Source: Streptomyces sp. cg36 (lineage in GTDB: Bacteria; Actinomycetota; Actinomycetes; Streptomycetales; Streptomycetaceae). Taken from it: a stretch of DNA of 64,000 bases. This document shows, piece after piece, positions 1 to 8,000 of the stretch. The DNA lies in the NCBI RefSeq assembly GCF_041080675.1, contig NZ_CP163520.1, positions 5,518,001-5,582,000 on the forward strand. Direction: 5' to 3'. The position numbers were made by a program, and so were the translations under genes. Position 1 is the first letter of the stretch; each line of letters opens with the position of its first letter. The notes below the pieces were generated by a model. The model made no database searches and was not told where the DNA came from. It saw only the letters and a program-made list of their open reading frames with translations.

Positions 1-483
1 TGGCGGTGGGCGGCGGTGCCCATCGCGGCGGGGGTGGTGCCGGTGGTGGGCACCCTGCTGCTGACCGGGCTCGTTCCGGCCAGGGGGATCACGCTCATCC
101 CCGTCACCGGCATCCTCATCGGCGGCGCCCTCACCGCGACCGTCCTCGGCGGGCGACGCGCCCTCGACGAGCTGGCCGGGCGGCGCGGGGAGGTGGAGGC
201 GGGGCTGGCGCTGGGGCTGCTGGAGCGGGACGCGCGGATGGAGGTGGCCCGGGACGCCGCCTCCGACGCCCTGCTCCCCGGGCTCGACCAGACCCGGACC
301 GTGGGGCTGGTCACACTCCCCGGGGCGTTCGTCGGGATGCTGCTGGGGGGTGCGTCGCCGGTGCAGGCGGGGGCGGTGCAGCTGTTCGTGCTGGTCGCGC
401 TGATGGCTGTGCAGGCCACTGCTGTGGCTGTGGTGCTGGAGTTGGTGGCTCGGGGGGTCGTGCATCGGGGGGTGGTGGGGTGA
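1..483 (+). CDS. FetB/YbbM-family ABC transporter permease (5' end missing)
   Basis: The frame is open from the first base, so the gene starts upstream of the window; only the last 160 residues are seen. They contain at least four hydrophobic segments and the family signature GLVTLPGAFVGMLLGG followed by a conserved SPVQAGAVQLFVL stretch. This is typical of UPF0014 (FetB) membrane subunits, which with the FetA ATPase form a metal (iron) exporter in the cytoplasmic membrane. The partner ATPase would be expected upstream and cannot be checked. The C-terminus is unremarkable. Family assignment is good; the metal specificity is only inferred from the family. Confidence 0.8.
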   Translation, partial: WRWAAVPIAAGVVPVVGTLLLTGLVPARGITLIPVTGILIGGALTATVLGGRRALDELAGRRGEVEAGLALGLLERDARMEVARDAASDALLPGLDQTRTVGLVTLPGAFVGMLLGGASPVQAGAVQLFVLVALMAVQATAVAVVLELVARGVVHRGVVG

Positions 484-705
484 GGGGCCCTCCGGGGGTG
501 CGGTGTTCTCGGGTGCGGGTTGTGGTGGGTTGCTCGCGCCGTTCCCCGCGCCCCTTGGGGGCTTGGCTGCGCCTTCGCGTCCTTGGGGACTCGGCTGCGC
601 CGTTGCCCCCGCGCCCCCTGACGGCTTGGCTGCGCCCTCGCGGAGCTTTCGGGGGGCTCGGGACCTAAGTCCTCTGCTGGGGGTGGGGGTGTCGCGTATG
701 CTGGG
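484..705. repeat. GC-rich intergenic region with degenerate copies of the GTTCCCCGCGCCCC repeat
   Basis: After the FetB-like stop there is no credible gene for about 430 bases. The first part holds three degenerate units containing the core GTTCCCCGCGCCCCTTGGGG or relatives, alternating with GGCTTGGCTGCGCC-like text. It is the same repeat family that forms cleaner arrays at 15206-15590, 50053-50440, 58311-58450 and 60183-60232. Confidence 0.55.
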
Positions 706-708
706 GGT

Positions 709-855
709 GCAGAAGGGGAGTAGCTCTTCGCCGGAACGTCGACATACTGCTGGATCGCTCCAGCCGGCGCCCGGAGGCAGGCCCGTCGGGGTGTGCCAGC
801 GAGACCTTCGGCCGCAGTGACCATGACCGCTTCATGGTGCTGCCGCGCCGAAGCG
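709..855 (+). promoter_or_regulatory. yybP-ykoY manganese riboswitch
   Basis: The leader of the GDT1-family gene carries the hallmark blocks of this aptamer: AAGGGGAGTAGCT at 712-725, CGTCGACATACTG just after it, and GCCAGCGAGACCTTCGGC at 795-812. A later arm GCCGAAG (847-853) can pair with CTTCGGC (806-812), and CCATGA/TCATGG (821-836) forms an inner hairpin that may be the expression platform. The family binds Mn2+ and turns on exporters. Its position 65 bases before a Mn2+/Ca2+ transporter of the GDT1 family agrees with this. The exact 5' and 3' limits are approximate. Confidence 0.87.
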
Positions 856-920
856 ACCCCGGATTCATTCGCGAAACGCTCTCGGTACGGCCGCGCCCGA
901 CCGATTGAGGAACCTCTTCC

Positions 921-1502
921 GTGCTCAGCTTCACCATTCTGGCGATCACCTTCGGCGTGGTCTTCCTCGCCGAACTCCCCGACAAGACCGCCCTCGCGGG
1001 TCTGATGCTCGGCACCCGCTACAAGGCGTCGTACGTGTTCGTCGGCGTCGCGGCGGCCTTCGCGCTCCACGTGGCGCTCGCCATCGCGGCGGGCAGCGTG
1101 CTGACCCTGCTGCCGCACCGGCTGCTCCAGGCGATTGTGGGCGTCCTCTTCCTCGCGGGCGCGGCGATGCTGCTCTTCAAGAAGGACGATGACGACGAGG
1201 ACGTGAAGGCGCCGGCCGACCAGTCCTTCTGGAAGGTGTCCGGAGCCGGGTTCATGCTGATCCTCGTGGCCGAGTTCGGCGATCTGACGCAGATCATGAC
1301 CGCGAACCTGGCCGCCCGCTACGACAGCCCGCTCTCGGTCGGCATCGGCGCCGTACTCGCGCTGTGGGCCGTCGCGGGCCTGGGCATCCTGGGCGGCCGG
1401 ACGCTCATGAAGTACGTACCGCTGCGGCTGATCACCAAGATCGCGGCGGCGCTGATGGCGGCGCTCGCCGGGTTCAGCCTGTTCGAGGCGATCACCGGCT
1501 GA
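921..1502 (+). CDS. GDT1/TMEM165-family manganese (cation) transporter
   Basis: This 193-residue membrane protein has two internal homologous halves, each with about three transmembrane helices. Each half carries the family acidic motif in its first helix: ELPDKT near residue 18 and EFGDLT near residue 114, variants of E-x-G-D-K/R-T. An acidic loop (DDDDEDVK, about residues 91-98) joins the halves. GDT1/MneA proteins move Mn2+ or Ca2+ against protons across the cytoplasmic membrane. The start is GTG, with GAGG at 907-910. The Mn2+ riboswitch upstream strongly supports Mn2+ export. It stands alone and ends in a strong bidirectional terminator shared with the convergent HAD gene. Confidence 0.88.
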   Translation: MLSFTILAITFGVVFLAELPDKTALAGLMLGTRYKASYVFVGVAAAFALHVALAIAAGSVLTLLPHRLLQAIVGVLFLAGAAMLLFKKDDDDEDVKAPADQSFWKVSGAGFMLILVAEFGDLTQIMTANLAARYDSPLSVGIGAVLALWAVAGLGILGGRTLMKYVPLRLITKIAAALMAALAGFSLFEAITG

Positions 1503-1527
1503 CGGCCCGCGCCCGTCACGGCATGCG

Positions 1528-1574
1528 ACAAGGGGGGGGAACACGCGGTCACCGCGTGTTCCCCCCGCCCTTGT
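1528..1574. terminator. Bidirectional terminator between convergent genes
   Basis: A long inverted repeat, ACAAGGG...AACACGCGG with loop TCA and CCGCGTGTT...CCCTTGT, lies between the GDT1 stop and the HAD gene stop. It is G/C-rich on both arms and serves both converging transcripts. Confidence 0.8.
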
Positions 1575-1592
1575 GGTGTCCGTCCGGAGTGC

Positions 1593-2258
1593 CTACGGGG
1601 CGATCTCCAGGGTGAGGCCGCCGTCCGCGCCGGGCGTGACCGTCACCCGGGTCAGGTCCGCCACGTGCACGGTGGGGTGGTGGGCGGCTGCGCGCGGGCC
1701 CACGCCGACCACGCGCATCCCGGCCGCCAGACCGGCCTCGATGCCCGCCTGGGAGTCCTCGAAGACGATGCAGTCGGCCGCCGCGAAGCCCAGCTCGGCC
1801 GCGCCCTTCAGGAAGCCCTCCGGGTCCGGCTTGCTGGCCCCGACCCGCTCGGCCGTGACGCGCACGGCGGGCACCGGCAGTGCGGCGGCGCCCATCCGGG
1901 CCTGGGCGAGCGCCTCGTCGGCCGAGGTCACCAGGGCGTGCGGCAGCCCGGCGAGGGAGGCCATGAAGGCGGGGGCGCCGGGTACGGGGACGACGCCGTC
2001 GGTGTCGGCGGTCTCCTGCGCGAGCATCTCGCGGTTGTCGGCGAGGTTCTGCTCCATGGGGCGGTCCGGCAGCAGGACGGCCATGGTGGCGTACCCCTGG
2101 CGGCCGTGCACGACCTTGAGCGCCTCCTCGGGGTCGAGCCCGTGGTCGACGGCCCAGCGGCGCCAGCAGCGCTCCACCACGGCGTCGGAGTTGACGAGGG
2201 TGCCGTCCATGTCGAGGAGGAGGGCGCGTGCGGTCAGGGTGGTGGGCGTGGCCGTCAT
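1593..2258 (-). CDS. HAD-superfamily sugar/phosphoglycolate-type phosphatase
   Basis: A HAD subfamily IA hydrolase of about 221 residues. Motif I is LLLDMDGTLVNSD, with both nucleophile aspartates (DxDGT) near residue 14. Motif II is LVTSAD. The motif III lysine is in GASKPDPEGF, and motif IV is IVFEDSQAGIEAG. The alpha-helical cap of about 60 residues follows motif I. These enzymes dephosphorylate small sugar phosphates in the cytoplasm; the closest subtype is the YfbT/GPP-like sugar phosphatases. The frame is open 39 codons further up, but ATG 2258 has AGGAG eight bases before it and opens directly into the conserved domain, so this start was chosen. Confidence 0.85.
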   Translation of the reverse strand: MTATPTTLTARALLLDMDGTLVNSDAVVERCWRRWAVDHGLDPEEALKVVHGRQGYATMAVLLPDRPMEQNLADNREMLAQETADTDGVVPVPGAPAFMASLAGLPHALVTSADEALAQARMGAAALPVPAVRVTAERVGASKPDPEGFLKGAAELGFAAADCIVFEDSQAGIEAGLAAGMRVVGVGPRAAAHHPTVHVADLTRVTVTPGADGGLTLEIAP

Positions 2259-2445
2259 CGGCGGACTCCTGGTACCGGGAGCAGAGACACAAGAGTGGCT
2301 CCGCCCGCCGGTCAGGGAGTACGGGCGGAAGCCACTTTGTTTCTCCACGATACAAAACGAAGCCCGAATACCCAAACGGCCCCGGAACGGACTCCCGAAC
2401 GGCCGACGGGTCCAGGTCCGAGTCCGGCTCCGGAACCGGAACCGG

Positions 2446-3702
2446 TCAGGACGTCTGGGCCTCCAGGGCGCGCCGGGTCTCCGGGCCGTACACGCCGGGC
2501 GGATCGCTCTCCAGCCCCATGTACGACTGGTACGTGCGCACCGCGCGTTCCGTGCGGGAGCCGAAGTGGCCGTCGACCGAACCGTCGTAGATCGTCAGCG
2601 AGGCCAGCCGTGCCTGGAGGTCGGCCACCTCGGGCCCGTCGTCGCCCCGGCGCAGCACGGGTGCGGTGGCGGGCGGCCGGGCCGGGGCCGTCGTGGTGCC
2701 GACCGTACCGGTGACCTGGGAAGGGGTCGGTCCCGGAGCGGGGGCGGCGGGGCGGCGGGAGGCGCTGGGGGAGGGCTTCGGGCTGCGGCTCGGGGAGGGC
2801 GAGCTCCTGTGCGGGGACGGGCTGGTGCGGGGGGTCCGGGACGGCTTCGGCGCGGTGGGGGAGGGCGCGGCGGAGGTCGTGGGACCGTCGTCGGGGACGG
2901 TGGAGACGGTCGTGCTCGGCAGGGCGTCGTCCGTGCCGCCCCCGCCGCCGAACAGCCCGCCGCCCGCGAACGCGGCGGTGGCGACGCCGCCGACCACCAG
3001 GGCCGCGACGGCGACCAGCAGCGGGCGCCGCCGCCGTGCGGCCGTGCGCCCACGCGGCCCGGGCGCGCCCGAACCCACCACCGGTCCGTCGCCGTGCCCC
3101 GGCCCCGTGTACGCGCCCGATCCTTCTTCGGCGGGGAACGCGGGCAGGGGCGCGGTGACATCGGCGCGCCCCGCCGCCGCACCCGCGGACGGCCCCCCGA
3201 GCCGGGGCGGCACCGAGGTGGCGTCCGCATCGACGGGCGGCTGCGGCGCGCCTGCGTGGGCCGGTCGGACGGGCGGGAGCAGCGTCGTGGCGTCGGTGTC
3301 GTATGCGCCGGGCGGGTGGGGCGCGGCTCCGGGTGCGGGGCCGGCGGGCGGCAGCCCCGCGCTCCCGTGGGCCGGTCGGATCGGTGGCAGCAGGGTTGTG
3401 GCGTCGGTGTCGTATGCGGCGGGCGGCTGCGGCGCGGCTCCGGCGGGCGGCTGCCCCGTGCCCCCCGCAGGGGGCGGCGGGACCGGGCGCAGGGGCATCG
3501 TCATGGACGGGTCGCCCGTCGCGTCGGTCAGGTTCTCCAGCGTCACATAGGGGCGCAGCCGCAGCGGGTCGAAGTCCGGGGCGGCTGCGCGGGCCGGGCG
3601 GCGGGTGCGTGCGGCCTCGGCCGCGCGTTCGGCGCACCGGCAGCCGGGTCTGCCGTCGTCGTGGCGCGACGCGCCGCATTCAGGACATGCCTGAGCCCTC
3701 AT
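2446..3702 (-). CDS. Membrane-anchored peptidoglycan-binding domain protein
   Basis: A 418-residue protein. It starts with a zinc-knuckle-like Cys cluster (CPECG...CRC, residues 8-23). Then comes a long Pro/Ala-rich cytoplasmic linker with near-duplicate blocks AYDTDATTLLPPIRPAH and AYDTDATTLLPPVRPAH. One transmembrane helix follows at about 215-235 (LLVAVAALVVGGVATAAF), then a Ser/Thr/Pro-rich extracellular linker and a C-terminal PG_binding_1 domain (about 355-415; VADLQARLASL, DGHFGSRTERAVRTYQ). The topology places the cell-wall-binding domain outside. The acidic Thr repeats in the cytoplasmic tail look like possible Ser/Thr kinase targets, which is inference. It is divergent from the MFS gene. 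Confidence 0.75.
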   Translation of the reverse strand: MRAQACPECGASRHDDGRPGCRCAERAAEAARTRRPARAAAPDFDPLRLRPYVTLENLTDATGDPSMTMPLRPVPPPPAGGTGQPPAGAAPQPPAAYDTDATTLLPPIRPAHGSAGLPPAGPAPGAAPHPPGAYDTDATTLLPPVRPAHAGAPQPPVDADATSVPPRLGGPSAGAAAGRADVTAPLPAFPAEEGSGAYTGPGHGDGPVVGSGAPGPRGRTAARRRRPLLVAVAALVVGGVATAAFAGGGLFGGGGGTDDALPSTTVSTVPDDGPTTSAAPSPTAPKPSRTPRTSPSPHRSSPSPSRSPKPSPSASRRPAAPAPGPTPSQVTGTVGTTTAPARPPATAPVLRRGDDGPEVADLQARLASLTIYDGSVDGHFGSRTERAVRTYQSYMGLESDPPGVYGPETRRALEAQTS

Positions 3703-3842
3703 CGTGGGTCCCCTCCCCTTGAACTGCCTGCGATTATGCAGGGCTCACGCGGGCGGGTCGCCGGGGCCGGGCCGACCCCGGCAGGCCATATCCGGACATT
3801 GCGATCAGGATGGAGGGAGCAAGGAGACAGAGAGGGGCGGCC

Positions 3843-5894
3843 ATGGCCCAGGAAACGGCCCCCAGCGCGCCCGCCGCGCCCGCTCCCGGCTCGGGCCAGG
3901 AGCGGCGGACCCTGCTCGTCGCCATCGGCGCGCTGCTGCTCGGTCTGCTGCTCGCCGCGCTCGACCAGACCATCGTCTCCACCGCCCTGCCGACCATCGT
4001 CAGCGACCTCGGCGGGATGGAACACCTGTCGTGGGTGGTCACGGCGTACATGCTGGCCGCCACCGCCGCGACCCCGCTGTGGGGCAAACTCGGCGACCAG
4101 TACGGCAGGAAGAAGCTGTTCCAGGCCGCGATCGGGATCTTCCTGGTCGGCTCCGCGCTCTGCGGCGTCGCCCAGAACATGCCGCAGCTGATCGGCTTCC
4201 GGGCGCTCCAGGGCCTGGGCGGCGGCGGACTCATCGTGCTGTCGATGGCGATCGTCGGCGACCTGGTGCCGCCGCGCGAACGCGGGCGCTACCAGGGCCT
4301 GTTCGGGGCCGTGTTCGGTGCGACCAGTGTGCTCGGCCCGCTGCTGGGCGGGCTGTTCACCCAACACCTCAGCTGGCGCTGGGTGTTCTACGTCAACCTG
4401 CCGGTCGGCGTGGTGGCGCTGCTGGTGATCGCGGCGGTGCTGCACATTCCCGGACGCGGCAACCGGCACACCATCGACTACCTCGGCACCTTCCTCATCG
4501 CGGCGGTGGCGACCTGTCTGGTGCTGGTGGCCTCGCTCGGCGGCACCACCTGGGCCTGGGGGTCGGCGCCGATCATCGGGCTCGCGGCGCTGGGGGCGGT
4601 GCTGCTGGTGGCGTTCGTCGCGGTGGAGCGCCGGGCGGTGGAGCCGGTCATCCCGCTGAAGCTGTTCCGGATCCGCACGTTCACGCTCGTCGCGGTCATC
4701 AGCTTCGTCATCGGCTTCGCGATGTTCGGGGCGATGACCTATCTGCCGACGTTCCTCCAGGTCGTCCAGGGCATCACGCCGACCATGTCCGGGGTGCACA
4801 TGCTGCCGATGGTCTTCGGCATGCTGCTCACCTCGACCGCGTCGGGCCAGATCGTCTCGCGCACCGGCCGCTGGAAGGTGTTCCCCATCGCGGGCACGGC
4901 CGTGGTGACGGTGGGGCTGATGCTGCTGCACCGGCTCAGCGAGTCGAGCTCCACCTGGCAGATGAGCGCGTCCTTCTTCGTCTTCGGCGCCGGACTCGGC
5001 CTGGTGATGCAGGTCCTCGTCCTCGTCGTCCAGAACGCGGTGAGCTACGCCGACCTGGGCGTCGCCACCTCCGGGGCGACCTTCTTCCGCTCGATCGGCG
5101 CCTCCTTCGGCGTGGCGATCTTCGGCACCATCTTCACCAACCGGCTCAGCGGCAAACTCGCCGACGCGCTGGCGGGCCAGCCGCTGCCGCCCGGCACCGG
5201 CCCCGCCCAGGTCGCCGCCGACCCGCACACGATCGCGGCCCTGCCGCCCCGGCTGCGCCCGCCGGTGCTGCACGCGTACGCGCAGTCGATCACCGACGTC
5301 TTCCTCTACGCGGTCCCGGTCACCCTGCTCGCCTTCGCGGTCGCCTGGTTCCTGCGCGAGGACAAGCTGCGCGGCGCGGTCACCGCGCCCGACGCCAGCC
5401 AGACCGTGGCGTCCAATCCCGTCGAGCGCTCCTCGTACGACGAGTGCGCGCGGGCGCTGTCCGTGCTGGGCACCCGGGAGGGCCGCCGGGAGATCTACCA
5501 GGAGATCACCGACCGCGCCGGGCTCGACCTGCTGCCCGCCGCGAGCTGGCTGCTGCTGCGCATCCAGCACGACGGCTCGGTGCGGCCGGCCCTGCTCGCC
5601 GACCGTACGCCCGTACCGCTCCCGGTGATCACCGAGGCCGCCCGGCAGATCGAGGAACGCGGCCTGGCCCGCCGTGAGGGGCTGGCGCTGCGCCACACGG
5701 ACGCCGGCCGCGCGACGGCCGAACGGCTGGCCGGGGCCCGTGAGGAGTCCCTCGCCGCACTCCTCGGCGACTGGTGGGGCCCGGACCGCCCGACCGACCT
5801 GGTCAAGCTGGTGGAGGAGCTGACCGCCGAGCTGTGCGGCTCGGACCGGGAGGGCCCGCGCGGACCGCAGCCGAGGCGCGACCACGCCCGGTGA
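3843..5894 (+). CDS. DHA2-type (EmrB/QacA) MFS drug efflux pump with C-terminal winged-helix-like domain
   Basis: A 683-residue protein. Residues about 15-520 form a 14-helix DHA2 transporter. Motif A is LGDQYGRKK, LDQTIVSTALPTI lies in TM1, and motif C-type glycines are in GAVFGATSVLGPLLGG. After the last helix about 150 further residues follow. They look like a MarR-type winged helix: SSYDECARALSVLG, LLPAASWLLLRI, then VITEAARQIEERGLARREGLALRHTDAGRA, matching recognition helix and wing. DHA2 pumps usually end near residue 500, so the tail is an added domain. The start ATG 3843 was preferred over an upstream in-frame ATG because GAGGGG precedes it. It is probably a proton-driven exporter of cationic or amphipathic drugs. 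Confidence 0.85.
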   Translation: MAQETAPSAPAAPAPGSGQERRTLLVAIGALLLGLLLAALDQTIVSTALPTIVSDLGGMEHLSWVVTAYMLAATAATPLWGKLGDQYGRKKLFQAAIGIFLVGSALCGVAQNMPQLIGFRALQGLGGGGLIVLSMAIVGDLVPPRERGRYQGLFGAVFGATSVLGPLLGGLFTQHLSWRWVFYVNLPVGVVALLVIAAVLHIPGRGNRHTIDYLGTFLIAAVATCLVLVASLGGTTWAWGSAPIIGLAALGAVLLVAFVAVERRAVEPVIPLKLFRIRTFTLVAVISFVIGFAMFGAMTYLPTFLQVVQGITPTMSGVHMLPMVFGMLLTSTASGQIVSRTGRWKVFPIAGTAVVTVGLMLLHRLSESSSTWQMSASFFVFGAGLGLVMQVLVLVVQNAVSYADLGVATSGATFFRSIGASFGVAIFGTIFTNRLSGKLADALAGQPLPPGTGPAQVAADPHTIAALPPRLRPPVLHAYAQSITDVFLYAVPVTLLAFAVAWFLREDKLRGAVTAPDASQTVASNPVERSSYDECARALSVLGTREGRREIYQEITDRAGLDLLPAASWLLLRIQHDGSVRPALLADRTPVPLPVITEAARQIEERGLARREGLALRHTDAGRATAERLAGAREESLAALLGDWWGPDRPTDLVKLVEELTAELCGSDREGPRGPQPRRDHAR

Positions 5895-5966
5895 ACACGA
5901 TGGACGGGCTCGACGCGGCGCGGTGCGCGCGGCCGGGGCGCACCGGCGCACCGGGCGTCGCCGCCC

Positions 5967-6473
5967 TCACAGCTCCTTCGCGAACCAGCGCTCCGCGAAC
6001 TCCCGCCCCGCGTCGTACGGTTCGACCTCCCGGTAGCCGTTCTTCGCGTACAGCGTGCGCGCCTCGATCAGGTCGTGGCGGGTGTCCAGGGCGACCCGGC
6101 GGGCGCCCAGCCTGCGGGCGGCCGTCTCCAGGGCGGTGAGCAGGGCCGCGCCGCCGCCGGTGCCGCGCAGCTCCGGGCGGACGAAGACCCGGGTCAGCTC
6201 GGCGGTGGCCGGGGCCGTGCCGTCGATGACCGGCGCGGTCTCGCAGAGCAGGACACCGCCGCACGCCCCGGCGACGCCGGCGCGCCTGCCCACCACGAAG
6301 TCGCCCAGCGGCGGACGCAGCCGTTCGGCGCCGTCGTCGGTCAGTCCCCGCCGTATCTCCTCGGCGGTGGCCGGGCGCCCGTACCAGCGGCTCGCCACCT
6401 CGTCGTAGTAGTCGCGGCGCAGCAGGGCCGCGTCGGGGGTGTCGTAGGGCTCGCGGGTCATGATCCAACTCAT
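5967..6473 (-). CDS. GNAT-family N-acetyltransferase
   Basis: A 168-residue single-domain GNAT. The acetyl-CoA pyrophosphate-binding motif A is present as FVRPELRGTGGGAALLTALE (Q/R-x-x-G-x-G/A type), preceded by strand beta-4 (ELTRVFV). It is followed by RRVALDTRHDLIEARTLYAKNGYREV, the usual motif B with the conserved Tyr-x-x-x-Gly-Y. Such proteins transfer acetyl groups to amines; the substrate cannot be told. Two possible ATG codons four residues apart exist (6473 and 6461). It is convergent with the MFS gene. Confidence 0.82.
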   Translation of the reverse strand: MSWIMTREPYDTPDAALLRRDYYDEVASRWYGRPATAEEIRRGLTDDGAERLRPPLGDFVVGRRAGVAGACGGVLLCETAPVIDGTAPATAELTRVFVRPELRGTGGGAALLTALETAARRLGARRVALDTRHDLIEARTLYAKNGYREVEPYDAGREFAERWFAKEL

Positions 6474-6601
6474 GGGCGCCTGCCTATCCGACGCGAGTGC
6501 CGTTTGGCCAGCGATTTCCCGGCAACCCGGGCTGATGGACCCTCTACGGACTCCCGCGGAGCCCCGCGCGGTGCCGTGGAACCCCTACCGGGAAGGCAGA
6601 C

Positions 6602-7204
6602 ATGACCACGATCGTGATCGTCGTCCTGATCGCGGTGCTCGCCCTGGCCGTCCTGGCCGCGGCGGTACGGCTCGCCGTGCGGCGCTCGGCGACCGGAGAG
6701 CGCGGGCTGCGCCGCCGCTTCGGCCCCGAGTACGAGCGGGCGGTCGTCCTGCACGACGGCGACCGGCGCGCGGCCGAACGCGAGCTCGGCGAGCGGCTGA
6801 AGCGGCACGGCGCGCTGACCGAGCGCCCGCTGCCGCCCGAGGCGCGCGAGCGCTACCTCGTCCGCTGGGCGGGCGTCCAGGAGCAGTTCGTCGACTCGCC
6901 CCGGCACGCGGCCGAGGCGGCCGACAAGCTGGTGGCGCAACTCGCCGAGGAGCGCGGCTTCCCGGCGGCCAAGGCGTACGACGACCAGCTCGCGGCGCTC
7001 TCCGTGCACCACGCCGGACAGCTCGACGGCTACCGCCGGGTGCACCGCGCGGCGCGGGGCACGGGCGACACGGAGGAGATGCGCGAGGCGGTCGTCGAGG
7101 CCCGCAGCCTCTTCGAGGAGCTGCTGACCGCGGGCCCGCGCCACGCCCAGCCGACCCGCCGCCCGGTCCTGCCGAAGCGGCACGCCAAGAGGAGCGCGGC
7201 ATGA
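6602..7204 (+). CDS. Conserved Streptomyces membrane-anchored protein of unknown function
   Basis: 200 residues. One N-terminal transmembrane helix (about 3-25) is followed by a soluble charged helical domain. The segment YLVRWAGVQEQFVDSP-RHAAEAADKLV recurs in modified form in the next gene (FVDEPQRAVEEADAVL), so the two products are probably paralogous partners. The start ATG 6602 is preceded by GGAAGG. The stop overlaps the start of the next gene (ATGA), which implies translational coupling. No catalytic motif is visible. Confidence 0.65.
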   Translation: MTTIVIVVLIAVLALAVLAAAVRLAVRRSATGERGLRRRFGPEYERAVVLHDGDRRAAERELGERLKRHGALTERPLPPEARERYLVRWAGVQEQFVDSPRHAAEAADKLVAQLAEERGFPAAKAYDDQLAALSVHHAGQLDGYRRVHRAARGTGDTEEMREAVVEARSLFEELLTAGPRHAQPTRRPVLPKRHAKRSAA

Positions 7205-7689
7205 AGGACGCACCGGAACCGCCGAACGCACCGCACACGCCGGACGCCGCGCGGGGCCCGGACCGGGTGCCCTCCGCCGTACCGCCCGCCAACGACGACG
7301 AACTGCGGGGCGCGCCCGGCACCGAGCCGAGGCTGGAGGACGGCACCGGCGCCACCGGCGCCACCGGCACCGGCCCGCGCCTCCAGGGCGGCTCCGCGGG
7401 CGAGCCCCCGGTCCCGCCGCCGCCCCCGGACCTCGCCCCCGCCCCGCTGCTGTCCGCCGAGGAGCGGGACCAGTGGACGCTGCGGCTGCGCCGGGCCGTG
7501 AGCGGCTTCGTGGACGAGCCGCAGCGGGCCGTGGAGGAGGCCGACGCGGTACTGGGCGAAGCCTCCGCGCGGGTCGCCGAACTGGTCAAGGAGCGGCGCC
7601 GGTCCGCGCCGGCCAAGGGCGAGACGGAGGAGCTGCGGCTGGCCCTGCGCGACTGCCGCCGGCTGACCGAGCGCATGCTGGAGCTCTAG
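7201..7689 (+). CDS. Conserved Streptomyces protein, partner of the preceding gene
   Basis: 162 residues starting at the ATG inside the ATGA overlap at 7201. The N-terminal half is a low-complexity Pro/Gly/Ala-rich region. From about residue 85 a helical domain follows (LSAEERDQWTLRLRRAVSGFVDEPQRAVEEADAVL) that resembles the core of the upstream product. A long overlapping open frame extends further 5' but is explained by the neighbouring gene's shadow. The stop codon TAG lies immediately before an inverted-repeat element, so the exact C-terminus may reflect that insertion. Function unknown. Confidence 0.65.
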   Translation: MKDAPEPPNAPHTPDAARGPDRVPSAVPPANDDELRGAPGTEPRLEDGTGATGATGTGPRLQGGSAGEPPVPPPPPDLAPAPLLSAEERDQWTLRLRRAVSGFVDEPQRAVEEADAVLGEASARVAELVKERRRSAPAKGETEELRLALRDCRRLTERMLEL

Positions 7690-7871
7690 GGTGTGTCTTT
7701 CGGATCTTGTCGGCTCCGGTCTCGCCGCACTGGCGTAGTGGCCGAGCGGGGTGCGGTGCGTGTGGCTGCAAGGCGGAGGAGGGAGTCGACGCGGAGCGTC
7801 GGCGACCGACGACAACGCCGCAGACGCGCGTGCCGCACCCCGCGACCCAGACAAGATCCGAAAGACACGCC
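7690..7871. mobile_element. MITE-like inverted-repeat element, 182 bp
   Basis: The element is bounded by 22-bp terminal inverted repeats with one mismatch: GGTGTGTCTTTCGGATCTTG... at 7690 and ...CAAGATCCGAAAGACACGCC ending at 7871. Further inside, CGGGGTGCGGTGCG (from about 7747) pairs with a matching arm near 7827-7843, so the whole unit can fold as a long hairpin. It carries no transposase. The flanks are CTAG on the left and TTAG on the right, a possible 3-base TAG target duplication. It was probably mobilised by an IS supplying the transposase in trans. Confidence 0.6.
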
Positions 7872-7943
7872 TTAGGGCGGACCGGCCCGAGGGCCGCCCC
7901 GTTCCCGTCGGGGACGAGGCCCGGAGGCCGGTTCCGTACTCAC

Positions 7944-7991
7944 CCGGTGGCGGGGGCCGGTCGCGCGCACGCGACCGGCCCCCGCCACCGG
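7944..7991. terminator. Perfect 22-bp stem-loop terminator
   Basis: A perfect inverted repeat with 22-bp arms (7944-7965 and 7970-7991) and a four-base loop CGCA lies between the MITE-like element and the stop of the heme monooxygenase gene. It can end transcripts from both sides. Confidence 0.8.
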
Positions 7992-8000
7992 GGCCGTCGG

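Noticed and set aside
2312-3679. Long alternative minus-strand frame overlapping the peptidoglycan-binding protein
   Set aside because: Arg/Pro-rich composition without domains. The other frame holds the Cys cluster, transmembrane helix and PG-binding domain.
1573-4191. 872-codon plus-strand open frame over the HAD and PG-binding genes
   Set aside because: Antisense shadow; no recognisable domain and composition typical of the reverse frame.
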